Part shown: piece by piece, positions 12,116-25,254 of the stretch | Position numbering within the stretch: position 1 is the stretch's first letter | Layout: each line of letters starts with the position of its first letter | DNA from: Toxotes chatareus | Taxonomy: Eukaryota; Chordata; Actinopteri; Toxotidae | NCBI GenBank assembly: GCA_016801885.1 | Contig: CM028893.1 | Location: forward strand, 6,151,950 to 6,215,949 | Direction of reading: 5' to 3' | Length of the DNA stretch: 64,000 nucleotides | Made by a program: the position numbers and the translations under genes | The notes under the pieces: generated by a model | What the model was told of the DNA's origin: nothing | Seen by the model: the letters and a program-made list of their open reading frames with translations, nothing else | The model's database searches: none

Positions 12116-14542
12116 TCTGTCTTGTCTCACTGCGGTAACTTTTTTTTTTTTAGTCCTCCTTATCAAAACACATCACATCTGTTTGTAAATTATTTTATTC
12201 ATTTGCAATACATTGATATCATGGTTAACCTCCCTGTACATTCTTTTGCCAGTTTTGTTGCAGATGTAAAATATGTTCACCATTTTAAATATTGAAGCTT
12301 CCACCGTGAAGCCATCCAACACAGCCTCACTGGATGTTCTGGGGCTATGCAAGCTGACAAGACCTTATTATGCGCCTGCTATCCTGAGAAACAAATCATT
12401 TTGTTTTCATTCATGCTGTAAAAAGTTCTGGGACCAATATCCAGCAGAACAAATGTCTTCCTTTGCAGAGCTATGGGGAGTTCCAGTCAGAAGGTCTTCT
12501 CGACTCCATGCCAACAGAGATGGGTCTGTTAGAGGCCAAGTTGGCGTTTGTTTTTCCCTTGAGCACATTATTTATCCCTAAAATGGCCTTGAATGCATCA
12601 CTGTTCTTCCTCCCACCTCAACCATGATACAGTATCCTCAGAAGGTGTGTTTATGGCTCTGTAAATCTGTCATCTTCAGATTACCACCAAATACTGAAAC
12701 CAAATATTGCTATCACTTGCAAGACTCAACAGTCCAATTGACTGCCCCTCTATATCAAGTTTTGTTATTGAATGGTAATAAATAATCACAATCAAGTTGT
12801 TAATAAAAGGAGAAGTTGGACTCATGGGATGTGGAAGAAATAAAAGATAAAAGAATTAAAACCTGAATGCTGGTGATCAAAGACAATGAAGCCAATATTT
12901 AGGGAGTATTTTAAAGCACATGTTTTTGCTGTAATAGTGCCAGTTTTGAGTTGCTGTTTTGCAGTTCACCTCCCATCTGGCTTAAATTGGTTTTAACTGA
13001 TTGTCGGGGAATTACATCTTTATTTTAATCCTCTGGTTTTGGGGGGGGGAACTGTGGTTGATTTCAGCTGCAGGTCGTAAAATCCCTGTCCTGGTAAAAC
13101 ATTTTATATTGTGGCTCAGAAAAGCTTTTTAAACAATGGCTTTGGTGTAAATCATGCCTGGAGCACATACGTCGTTTGTGGAGGTTGTGGAAGGCTACCA
13201 TTTATCCCACCTGAATCATATAAGTCTTCCCATGGGAGCTGAGGGTTTGGGCTCTAAGTGTAACTGAATGTCATTCCCTGGGAACCTTAGCTTCACTTGT
13301 CTCTCTTTCTGAGAACTCGGGGCCTGTTAACTTGGGTCATCGTCCCATAATATTTCAATCTTTTAATCTGACCATTTATTCTGCCACAGAGGAGTAGAGG
13401 AAAGGATCAGTTAAACTTCTATTGCTTGGAAATCCTACTTAGTGCCCCTTTACAAGATCCAAAAAACTTTTTCAGTTTACATTTACGTGTTATTTTGCAT
13501 GAGTGAACTTCGCTAGTGTCATTTTACCTTACAGCGAGTGATGAGAGGAACTATGGTGGTATTCACAGGCATATTGACTGGTTGGTTTCCCATCATGTCA
13601 TAGGAAAACATCTAGTAAATTTAACTTGCATTGTTCTTTCCAAATGAGGGTCAGGAACCTATTTTGTTTAAATTACCTGCAGTGATTTGAACACTGCAGT
13701 ATTTCTAAAAAGTCAGTCAGTTTTAAACTCAAACCAAACCCCACTTCTTTTGAAGTGAAAGCATCGGTGAACTGCAAAATTATTACCTGAATGTTTATCA
13801 TGATTTAGAGATCACCTGCCTGGTTCAGCGTTGAGCCGCTGTGCTTACTATGGCTGTGTTCACGCACAGGTTTAGACGTAAAGTGGGTTAACTTATCTAG
13901 CTAAACTGTTGGCTTATTTACAGCCTGTCTGATTGTCTGATTGCCCCATCAGACGTCACAGATTTCGCCTTCTTCTCAGATTTCAGTGATTGCTTTGGAG
14001 CGTACAGTGTCGTCAGAATTGATGGGAATGATGGCCAAAAGTTCAGTAATGTGATAAAGCAGAGTAAACCTTTAAAACACTGGAACGTTTGTCTGCGGAC
14101 ATTCAGATCCCCTAATTGTCTCAACCACTTGTATGCGTCCCTCATGCAACCTAATATCAAAGCCTGCCCTTTTGTAAAATAACAATGCACTATATCATTT
14201 TTTCTCACCTCATCGTGTTCATGGATTATTGTTTAAACTGTGAGGAGACACCTCCAGCAATGTTGTGGTAGAGAACTGGCTCCAAGTGAGTGTCAGTCAA
14301 ACACATTCATTTCCTCCTCTGGTGTTTAGTTTTAAACTCTGGGCACATCATCGATGCCACAGTTTATTTTCTGTAGTCATACATTTGCGAATGTGAGAAG
14401 GATTTCTTCTGAAAGCAAATATCAGAAGGTTATGGATTAAGGGTGCAAAGGGGTATAATTTCTGTGTCGGCCTGTGAAAATGTACACGTCCCCATCCCTC
14501 CCCGCTGGCACCACAAAATACACCAGTGTTAAGTGGATAGTT

Positions 14543-14543
<1 letters not shown>

Positions 14544-14599
<56 letters not shown>
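14544..14599. repeat. (GT)n microsatellite
   Basis: About 28 uninterrupted GT units, followed by a GTGC-rich interrupted stretch to about 14630. It is the longest dinucleotide repeat in the window. The antisense His-Thr open frames here are not genes. Confidence 0.97.
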
Positions 14600-14603
<4 letters not shown>

Positions 14604-15890
14604 CGTGCATACATGCGTGTGTGTGTTTTTGGTCGTTCCCCAATTCGCAGAATGTACAGACATTCCCCCACTACCAAATCAAACAAGCCAAGTCCCAGAC
14701 TGTCATCAGTGAGTTAAGACTCCAAAATGGCTTTGCTGTGTAGAAGTTAAGTATAAAAAGTGTGTGTGCGTGCGTGTGTGTGTGTACTGGTTAAGTGTCG
14801 AGACATCCGTTCCGATGTTGTGATTAAGGTTGCTGACTATTTGCTCTGGAGTGCAGCACATTTATTGCAGCCTTAATTGATAGCAATTATGTGGGTTTTG
14901 ATTTGGTGTTTGATTGGGAGGCGGATTCAAAGTCTCGATTTGACGGGCACAGAGTTTTTATTGTCTTTGGAAGGTCAGGGTTGAATTCCTGAGCGATAGC
15001 CTGCTACCATGTAAGTCACATCACAGTGGGTCGGCACTAACTTGGACTGCTCTATTTCTTTTTTTTAGCTTTCTGTTTTTCAGCTTTTGTTTTTGTGTCT
15101 TGCCATTGCAAAAGTTACTCAGTGTGTAGTATATCCCCACTGTGCCGAGAGCTGTCCGTCTTACCAGTTGTTTTTCTCTACAACCAGAGGAATTGTCCTT
15201 CCAGGGGACACCTGGCTTGTTCCCCACCTCCACAGAGCAAATGTTCACTGGCTTAAACTGCCAGATGTTATGAAAGGATCTATTGAAGTAGACCTTTAGG
15301 TCATAAAATCGCAAAAAAATCACCATGACTGAAAAGTCTATTCTGATACCGTCAGTGACCAGACTATGTCATCTGATTTACATGGGGCTCTCACATGTAA
15401 CTCTTTATAAAGCAAAACACAGTCAGGAACCGGACATGAAGTCATGTGCTCCCAAATATGTCTCAGTTTTGTTTAGATGTATGTTTGGAGTCAGCACTTC
15501 TATGCATGCTTGGACATCTGAGATTTCTTTTTCTAAAGTTACCACAGTATGACTGAGATTTTTTGACATTTTCAAAACAGAGCGTTGGCAAAAGAAGGAG
15601 AAAAGCCATCCAGAGCTGAAAAGAAATGAGAAACAGTGGCACGAGCAAGAATGATAGAGAATGAGAGAATGGCAAGCAGGGTGGAAAAAATAGCAATATG
15701 AGAGACAGAAATTTGAGATATTAGGAGGAGAAATGGAAAGAATCAAAGGGGGAAGAAAATTGGTTTACAGTTGTCTGTCTGCCATTATTCCCACTATATG
15801 ATCGTCTGACACACACACACACACACAAATGTGTGAAGTTGCAGCTGGCCCAACTCCTTGTTTGAACTAACACGCTTGACTGGGACCTAT

Positions 15891-16224
15891 TTATTGATTG
15901 GCTAGTGTGCCAGACCTGAGGACTCGCGGGGTATCCGAGCCCCGCGATCACTCCCCCCCACGTTCACACATCGCACACAACCAGAACCCACACACGCACT
16001 CTCCCAGCCCTCCTCCCTCCCTCAGCTTTCCCAAGTTACTCCTGAAGAAGAACGGGAGCAAGTCAGAGAGGAGACGGCAGGCAGACAGACAGGACACACA
16101 GAGTGACCCAGAGAGGAGGGCATCACACATCAGCCTCACACGCACACACACACACACAGACACACACACACACACGGACACTCAAGCAGAACTGGAGTGA
16201 TCAGCTCACACACTTTGAAAAGGC
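15891..16224 (+). promoter_or_regulatory. adamtsl1: Putative adamtsl1 5' region / 5' UTR
   Basis: This stretch lies directly before the adamtsl1 start codon. It contains an inverted CCAAT box (ATTGGCT, about 15896-15902), a C-rich tract near 15950-16030 and a purine-rich segment to 16130. Two CA-rich stretches follow just upstream of the ATG at 16225. I see no clear TATA box at a typical distance. The transcription start and any upstream untranslated exon cannot be placed from sequence alone. Confidence 0.4.
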
Positions 16225-19200
16225 ATGGAGCAAGATTTTTCATCTTGCAAGCTACTGTTGACAGCTCTTCTTATCCTGGTACAGTAATGTTTTCTTTTTT
16301 CATCCTGTAAACATTGATTTTGTTGAGTGACACTTTTGTCTCGTATCTTTCATTTAATCATTCATCTCCTTAAAATGCTTGTCACACCTAATAATGTATT
16401 CAGAAAACGTGTTCTAATAGATTTATTTACTGCGCATAAGTGTGTATGTATGCACAGTATATACTTTATGATTATGTGACTCTCCCATCAGCAGTAGCTT
16501 TAACAGGGCTGTTAGTGATGTGACTTGTGACTCGTTTCTGCTGAAACGTCTCCGTACCTCCTCTGTGTTTTTGATCCGAGCCACAAAAGTAGACTTGTCA
16601 TGCAAGTGCAGGTCAGTAAGCTGTTTTGTCAGAGGTGAAGGCTCCCTGTTACATTGCAGCGACTGCCTCGCGGCGTGACTGTGAGTACAGTGCCGTGCAG
16701 TGCAGAGCAGACGACAAGAGATTCAGCAGATGTGCAAATATCGTATGTCTTGCCGACTGAAAAGGCCATCCTATGTATATTGACACAGTCTGCAAAAGAA
16801 GGCACCGGAGTCAGGTTTCTTTTTCCCTGTCGAGGAGTTTTCCATCTTCAAGGAAAATGTCCTTAGTCTCAGCTGCTGACAGGTGACTTAAATAGAATCT
16901 GTCCATCAGAATAACCTATAATGTGGAGATCAGTGGTCTTTTGTCACATGCTCATTTCCTCTCTTCCACTTGATGTGAAAACATGGGAGGGGTGACAGCC
17001 AGGGTGCCTTGTGGTCATGTGCTTGCTCTGTTTTTCTCATAGTAACAGAGCTAGAGGACAAATATGTCCAAATAGACATGCTTTGTTGTGCAAATGGAAC
17101 TGTTAAGGAATCGGAGGTGGCATTGTGAGTTGTCTGGGGAAGGAATCTTGATATGAAAGGGTGCCTGCTCCCTCCATGAGGCCATCTAGTGGAAATAAAA
17201 CCCTGGAGGGATCAGAGCAGGAGAGGTGGGATGTGTAGTGATGGAGGGTTAGGGAGCCTCCAAACTGGATATCTGAGCCTTTTGATTATTGGATCCAAAT
17301 CCCAGCAGGACGGCCCTCTGACTAGCGGAGCCTTGTGTTCCTCCGCCTTCATTGAGAACAATAGCAGCACAGTCAGCCAAACAACCTCCTCATCTCCATC
17401 CCTCCGTCCCTTCATCTACTTCCCCTGCTCTTTCTTCACCAGCCTTGTTATGCCTCGGGCTCTCTTGGCTTTGCAACATACAGCTCCCAGCTGTAATTGA
17501 GTGCAAAATTCACTGATTGCTTTTCAAAGGAGAATTAAGATGGTGTGCTAAACGGCTGCCCAGAGCGCGGCCTGTGTTTATTTACCGTGGATCCAAACAT
17601 TGAAATAGTTGGCCTGTGCAGAAAGTCGTGCCGTTGCCGATATGTTTGGCTGTATGCTCCGCTGGCTGCATGTTCAGGTCTTGCCGTTCCCCTCTGCTGT
17701 TCCTCAGGCGTCATCAGCACTGACAGCCATTTATATCAGTCCCCCCACACTTTTAATAATGTGAACCCACCACCCCTCTCTGCAGTGTACAGGGTGTTTT
17801 TGCTACCGTGACACAAAGAAAATAATCAGAGCAGTATTATTACCTTGTATCTGCTTTCCTCTACAAGATCCATTCATCTTTGTAGACAAAGCACAATGCC
17901 ATGCTGTTGGGAAAAGGAGTCAAAGAGGTCAAAATAACTTGGCATGTCTGGAGTTTTCTTTCTAAAACCTCTAGCCTGTGTATCTCAAACTCAGAGCTGG
18001 ACCTTCAGCTCATTGAGCATAAATCTTTTTACAGCAGGTGTTACACACAATGTCCTCAAAGTCCCTCCCCCTATTCATCGTGCTCAGAGAAAGTGGGCTC
18101 GTTGTGCCTCACATTTCATTCCTAATCTGCAGGATTTGGGATTTTTAAATCACTGTCAAAAACTCTGCTGGATGTGCAAGCACAAACTGCCAGCCTCATG
18201 GTGTATAGATCTCACGGTGGGAGGTTGTCTAAAGCGCACAAAAACTGCATTTCTGCAAACTTGAAATATTCTTTCATGGTTCACTGACACCAGAAAGGCT
18301 GCCTAAGTGTTCAGGTTATTATGGAAAATGATAATTTTCCTATTCATTGCTTTGAAACCTCCAGTGAATGGCAGATTCTTTTATTGAATGTGTTTGCACC
18401 TCCACTCCACTGAGTCACATTCCTGCTGCATAGGAGGTGAATGATTTGTCCCAGTGTTGGGTCCAAGTTCCAGGTTTTTTTTTTTTTTTTTTCTCATTTT
18501 CCAGGTTTTCATGAATTCAACAGGTACAGAACCAGTTTTTCCTTCACCTCTTTCTCACTGGCAGCTTTCGAGTAGAAGCTCTCTCTCTTATTATAGAAAG
18601 CAAAAAAACTATCTACTCTCCTTTTCACTTCACCTGGTATTTAGACAGCATAGCTCTCTAACTTCATTCAGTTAGCTCTGCAGAGGGCATCGAGACAGGC
18701 AGTTATAACCAAGAGAAATAAACATACCTCACATGCAACCACATCCCATGACAGTGCCAGCCTTACAAATAAACATCATCTTTAGAGCCAGGTGAGTCAG
18801 TCCAGTTGAAACTTGTAAATATAAAAGGCCTTGAGAAAAGACTAAGATACAGGCTTGGAGAGGATCTTCATTCTTTTGGCTACATCTGAGATACACATTG
18901 TCCTTGTACTTGAAAAATTCATCTTCTCATAATATTGATTTTGGACCCCGCGGTAATATCCATGCCTCCGCTGCCAAATACAGCATGATGCAATTAACAG
19001 AGAGGAACACAAGTGAGGCCTGAAGCTTAAGAGAGGACCAACATTTCATAATCTCAGGGATGACTCAGACAAGTGAAATATGCACAAGGGGCAAAAGTCG
19101 AGAGCTTTTGATTACTCCCCCTTACCGTCTGTTTTATCCTGTCACATGCACTCCTGTTCCGTTTGCAGCAGCTGTTGGAATTTAGTTCAGGCTCTATACT

Positions 19201-21799
19201 GGCAGTATGTCTTTTTTTGGTGCTCTCATTAAACAATTTAAAGGCTGGGTTTATATTTGATATGTAGGAGAAGGCCATAACTCATACAGCTAAGGACAAT
19301 TCCCACACAAGAAAGTTAAGTAGAGGAAGTTAAATAACTCACTTTTAACATGTCACATGTCTGATTGGGTCCTTGCGCAAGACAGTCTAGCTCAAAGATG
19401 GCACATGAGGTAACAACAGTAAAAAGGGGAACTGGAAATGCTCATACCATACATGACAGACCATATAAACAGTGTACTTCCTTTCCTCCTAAAATCATGT
19501 CTCTTCCTCTGGTGTGTAGAGTTCACGGACGGCCCGGTCAGAAGAGGACAGAGACACGCTGTGGGATGCCTGGGGCTCGTGGAGTGAGTGTTCCCGTACC
19601 TGTGGAGGAGGAGCCTCATACTCCCTCCGAAGATGCCTCAGCTCCAAGTAAGGCTTTCCACTTAGCCAGGTGTCACCTAAAAGCCTATTACATCCATGCA
19701 GTAATGTGGTGGGCAAATATTTGTCCTCATGTTTTTGCAGAGTGCAATGTTAATTAGTAGAAGCAGCAGGAGCAGAACGCTTGCATATGCAATACACACA
19801 TTTTCATGACTTAAACATAACGTGCTATAATATAATACGGCTCAGGAAAAGTAGATGAATCTTGATAATAAATTACAGTAATGAATCTTAATTACTTGGT
19901 AACATGCCAACACAATAAATTTCTAACTGTCTTCTACAGCTTATATAAATACAAAGAAACAATATGTCTAATACGAGAACCAGAGACATAAATAACAGTC
20001 ATATTTTGGACTGGGGGACTCTGAGTGCTGCCCTGTAATAAGTCTCTACCATTAAGAGATCCTTACATCACAGGAGGGGAGGATATACAATAAATTGAAT
20101 GTATATAATTTCAAGTTAGAGTCTCATTGACCCTCACATAAATGGAAACAACCCATGGGCAATTTCTAAGCGTGTGCTCAAACACTATCCAGGGTAATCT
20201 CCTCTTTTAAAGAGCAAAATCCCGACTGGGGTTGGACTGGTTTCCATTAAAGGACCATATCATGGCTTTAAGATTCAAGGGAGGGAAGGAGGAAGGGGGG
20301 GTTGTCTTTTTCTGTTCTGCCAAATAAATCCAGACAGCGTCCCTAATCGTGTGAGTAAATCTCATCAATTGCTCCATTCCCATGGGCTCTAATGCGAGCG
20401 TTCAAAATACATGTGACTGTTTTGTGACCGTTAAATAGCCCTGAGGGGTCAATTGAGATCACTTGCCCATCCACCTCTGAAAACTGTCTAGACGGCCGTA
20501 TGAGCCCAAATCTTGAGTTCATCACTGACAATAGGGATCTGATTTTCAGTAATGGCCCGGACATGTTTCTTCACAAATCAGAGCATAACAATCAATGTCC
20601 CTTGCCAAAGTATATGTCACGTTTAATAACTCTTTTCTGTGATAGAGTTCTCTGCAAACAATGAGCCCATATTGGTTGGATTCCCACTGCTCATCATCTT
20701 GGCTTAAGCCACAGGACAAACTTGAACTTGCACTCTGGACCTCTCTGTCCTTTCATCCTTGTGCCAAAGTCACCCAGTTGGTTAGACTTAAAGCTAACCC
20801 AGTGAGCTTCAAGACTAAATCTCTGGCCCAAGTGTTCTGGGCAAAGTGGCCAATTACAAATGGATTTGAGGAACAAGAGAAAAAAACATGAGCCTGAAGG
20901 AGAGTATGTTTTCCATAGAAATGTTGTCACATTTATAGACTGGGAAATAGCTGCAGGGTGACTTCACTGCATTCCTGTATTTTTACAGTTCCCAGAAAGT
21001 ATCGCTCACTCAGTAAAAGGTAGCCAGTCAGCTTTGCTGCCAAAGTCACCCTCTGTTTCACTGGTGGGGGCTTAAGAGGGAGCACCAGCAGTGACAGGAG
21101 CAGCCAGTGAGATCATAAAACAGTACAACTGTCCAAAGACACACTGACACAACAGCACAGATCATACTGGAGGTCATAACTGAAATGTGGCCTACTATAC
21201 GGTGCTTCCAGCTCTCCAAATCCATGAATTCATCTGCACTGACACTAGAGATCCAGGCTGAGAAGTGTAAGGATGTCAAACTCGAAGTGACAGCTCCACA
21301 CCCCCTCTGCTGCATTGTAAACACAGAGGTCAGTGGCTTTTTGAGGAGTTCATTTCATGATATCAGCAGCTGCCATTTCTTGTTGCTTGCCCAGAATTAT
21401 TTGGTCAGGCAAGCCTCACGTTGCTACTGGCTGTAAAAGCAATTGACGTGTTTAGAGGTGTTTGGTGGTTTGAGCTCCATGTGGGATGTTGGGAGTGTAT
21501 GTATGTGTAGACGTACATGCTCATGTAAGTCCGGACGGGTATGTTTACAAACTTGTGTATCCTTTGGCAGCAAAGGTCAAGCAAGTGGTAGAACCCTCCA
21601 TCCCACCTCATCCCACCTCACTCCACTATTGCGTGGGAATGAGAGAGCAGTAGCCTGGCCCCGGGTGGCAGATCAAACAGCGTCATTAAAAAGCACAGCA
21701 CAAGGCCCCTTGTGTGTGTGTGTGACTCTTTGGAAAGAGCGGCTGGAAACGGGCCTGCAACACCCTCCAAACCAATACCACTCCAACTCTCTGACCTTT

Positions 21800-21834
<35 letters not shown>

Positions 21835-24800
21835 GCATGTAGGACCCACAGCTACTGCATAAATGCTAGACAACCTCCCAAACGGGCACATGCAAAGTAC
21901 AGACTAAACACAGATTGCCTGGCCCTCATTAGTCCCACCCGCACAACACACTTCACTGGATCACAAGCTCCATTATTAACAACAGCATAGCTGGTTTGAA
22001 AAGCAAGTGTGGACATATGGATTGGGTGTCATGGCAAGAGAAAGCACTGCTCTATTATTTATGAGGTTCATGTTTGGCAAACACTTAGGATATTAGTCTT
22101 TTTTGTCTTTTTATAAAAAGAGGCCTTTCTCAACTTTATTCAGAGTTAGTTTAAATAATTGGAAAGTAAATTGGGGGGCAGGGAAGCAGTTAAGTATCTA
22201 AGCATTAGAAAAAACTCATTCCTGATAAGGGTGTTTTTACTATTCACTGGGGCACTGATTTGCAGAAATTAAAGGCAGTGGCTTTAAATGTCTGTGGTCT
22301 TTTGGAATTTCACCAAAGGCATGCCACAGCTGTGTTTAGGGTGTATGTTTAAAGGCTTTGGTAGTTAAAAGTGAGTTTACTCCAAGGGAATGAATTGTCT
22401 AATTACCTCGGGCCTGGCACCAAGACTATGTCTCTGATGTTACAGTATACGGGACCACCCTCTGTGTGGCGCGTGCAGTTCTGAAAATTTTATTTCCAAA
22501 GCCTTACCACTAGCAGCTCTGTTCACACACTTGCAGCTGTACTTAGAGCTAACATGCTCATCATCAGAATAACTGAAATTCGTCTTAAGAGGGATGTCGT
22601 CTGTGCCAGTTTTCAAGCCACGATTGTTGAGAAATTAAAGGAAAAATCACCAAATATTCATCCTCTGGGTAAATGAATGTCTATACAAAATATTCATGGT
22701 AATCTGTCCAATAGGTGTTGAGATATGTCATTGTGGATCAAAGCAGGGAACCAACCAACCCTGATGGTGGCACAAAAGGGCAGGAGATCACTGGACTAAA
22801 GTGTCTGACAAACTAGTGGACAAAGGAAAGAAGTAGTTCCTTTTTCTTCATCTTCATCTTCTTAGATGGTGCTCATTTTTCCTAAACTGATCAATAGCAG
22901 AGCTCACAGCATGAGCATATTTCAGGCATTACAAAATCGGCCACATTTTCATGTGCCTACTTGCCGCAAGCGTATCAATATTATGGCAAAGGTTATGGAG
23001 CCATGCTTGCTATTACTTTCAATCTAGTGAGAAGAGTTGATGACATATATATGGACATTATGAGCCAGACAAATTTTACTGCATATACAGCATTATAAGA
23101 AGTTATTACTATGACTTTTTCATGGTTACAATAGATTTTAGTTCTTTTCTTGCCTGAAGATGAGGTTATTGGCATGCTAGATGGTAGTTTTACTCTGTAT
23201 GCAGTCTTGTGTGTTGTTAGCTGATCAGCAAACTCTGTGTAGTTGTGTCTTTTCGGTATATTTGGCAGAAAAGAGCAGGGTCATAGTCTGTGAGTTATGT
23301 GTTATGGGCTCCAGGAATTCTGATATTTCAACCAAGTCGTTTTTCCTTCACCAATGATGACGCCATGATGAATCCCAAGTCCCGGCCCTGCTTCTGCTTA
23401 GCCTCCACTTTGTACCTTCCAAAGTCAAGAGGAAATGAAAAGGGAAATTCATTTTATTCTCTTTGCCTCCTTTTTTTTAATGTCTAGATTATATACTGCT
23501 TGTCCCAGTGTGATTTTCCACACTGATCCAGGTCTTTGCTACCTGTCTTTCAACTCTTGGTCTTTGAAAGTTTGTTGTTTGGGTTCAAGCCCCATGACCT
23601 ACTGTTTGCCTTGGCAGAGGGGACTGTCTGAATTTGTCACAGGGTCTAATGTTCTTGCCATGCCACACGCTCCACATTCACTCCCTCTTCTTTCTGGAAT
23701 AATATTGTAAAAATCCTTAAGCCCTCGTTCATCCGTGAGTCCAAACTCTGCAACGTTGCCTCCAATCATGATTCCAGATTAGCTAAGGGCCGATGACAGT
23801 GGAATTCCTCTTAAGTTTCCAAACTCAAGAGTATATCCTTTGATTAGTTTCCACTGGGTTCTTAGATAATTGGCCTATCATAGTCACCATCAATGGTTTA
23901 TCATTGCTCGGCATCAAAGCGCAAAGGAATCCTAATTTTCAGTAAGTGGTTAGCTCCATAATTTGGGCAAAGACACTGCAGACTGTCGTGCACAGAGTCG
24001 TGATCTAAACTGCTCCAATCTGTTCAGCAGACACAGACTGGAGGGCTCTACCGTGTCTGCTTTACTACTGTATGTGCGGTACTGTTGGTTTATAAAGCAA
24101 GTATTTGTTTAAAGACGGGTCACTAAGACAAATTAGAGTGTGTTTTATTGTTTTCACAAACTAAGGACTCCTGTTTTCCATTTCTTCCTTTTTTCCTCCA
24201 GTTTATCTTGAGTTTTTGAAAGCTCAGATTTTCTTTTTTTTAATCCTGATTTGTTTTTTTTTTCTTTTGTTTCTTTTGTTTCTCAACATCATACCTGCTA
24301 AACATCACTCTGTTAGCATTGTGTGTAGGTTAGCCTTTAGTTGGCCTTTAGTTCAAAACACTGCTGTCCCTAATCAAAGCAAAGCACAATAACCAGTTTT
24401 ATCATGAAATGTATGCATAGTCACACTGTGTGAATTTGACTGTTAAATCTAAACAAATCACAGACCAATATTTGTGGGTTCCCACATCATCACTGCAGGA
24501 TTCCACACACTACTCAGCAGTTCATAAAGATAATTAAGGTCAGTGGTTAATCATCTGCCAGGTCACTGACGTGCATTGTGGTTCATTTTATTGTTCACCC
24601 CCAAAGCCGGTTCACCCACATGTTCATTTTCTCATCTGCAGGACCTGTGAAGGGCAGAATATCAAATATCGCACATGCAGTAATGTGGTAAGTTTTGCAA
24701 ACTCATTTTTATGTAATGGATGTCCGTGGAGCTTTCAAGTGGTTTTCTCTTGAGATAAACTGATATGGCAAATTGTGATTGAGAATTCAGTGTGGTGGAA

Positions 24801-25254
24801 CTGTGAAAATATTACCAGGGTTTATGGTTAAGGGGTGTAATTTTGTGATCTAGGATCCTGTTGTTTGAGAGAAAGTGAGAAGTTGTGGGGTGGGGGAAAC
24901 ATCAAACTCTTTTTGTTTTCATTTAATCTGGTAAATACATGCAGCAATCACAATTTCAACCACAAAGAAGAAGAAAAAAAAAAGGATTTAAAATATTCTT
25001 GTCTGTGTTTCCCTCAGGACTGCCCCCCGGAAGCTGGTGATTTCCGCGCTCAGCAGTGTTCAGCTCATGCAGACGTACGATACCAGGGTCAGTACCATGA
25101 GTGGCTGCCTGTGTACAACGACCCGGACAACCCATGCGCTCTCAAGTGCAAAGCCAAAGGCTCTGGCCTTGTGGTGGAGCTGGCACCCAAGGTGCTGGAT
25201 GGGACTCGCTGTTACACTGAATCCTTGGACATGTGTATCAGTGGAGTCTGCCAG
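16225..25254 (+). CDS. adamtsl1: adamtsl1 exons 1-4: signal peptide, TSR1 and Cys-rich module
   Basis: Exon 1 encodes a short start (MEQDFSSCKL) and a hydrophobic LLLTALLIL core, consistent with a signal peptide. Exon 2 completes it (SSRTARSEEDRD) and opens TSR1 with WDAWGSWSECSRTCGGG (about residues 33-49). This contains a WxxWxxW C-mannosylation pattern and a CSxTCG O-fucosylation motif. Exon 3 is a 46-nt micro-exon (TCEGQNIKYRTCSNV). Exon 4 (residues 77-155) is the ADAMTS Cys-rich module, DCPPEAGDF to DMCISGVCQ. The last aligns almost residue by residue with the mammalian protein as I recall it. Donors and acceptors are standard. Confidence 0.95.

Larger units (their letters stand above)
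1..15890. other. Intergenic / upstream region, no gene recognised
   Basis: I find no coding exon here that I can support. All open frames are short, have no recognisable domain, and many are only read-through of CA/GT tracts. The stretch holds an 89-bp direct repeat (4781 and 6330), a diverged ~105-bp duplicated segment (2681 and 3255), a hairpin (3499-3539), a fragment of a fish interspersed repeat (about 12070-12115) and several microsatellites. Some AT-rich, low-repeat blocks, for example around 5076-5120 and 14865-14915, have the look of conserved noncoding elements, but that cannot be judged without other genomes. In human the gene upstream of ADAMTSL1 is SH3GL2; no exon of it is visible. 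Untranslated exons of adamtsl1 could also lie here unseen. Confidence 0.6.
16279..24641 (+). other. adamtsl1 introns 1-2 (apart from exon 2)
   Basis: Intron 1 (16279-19519) and intron 2 (19648-24641) carry no coding exon beyond exon 2. Intron 2 contains a fish interspersed-repeat copy at about 22640-22780 and a (CA)n tract at 21803-21832. The block about 20080-20560 lacks simple repeats and could be a conserved regulatory element; this needs cross-species comparison. Confidence 0.5.

Noticed and set aside
14348..14743. Open frames of His-Thr or Cys-Val repeats around the GT tract
   Set aside because: These are translations of the dinucleotide repeat; the same happens at 5661, 15948, 21673, 41753, 43817 and 60353.
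1..16200. Mobile-element coding sequences (reverse transcriptase, transposase)
   Set aside because: No open frame shows such motifs here or elsewhere in the window; only short non-coding repeat remnants are visible.
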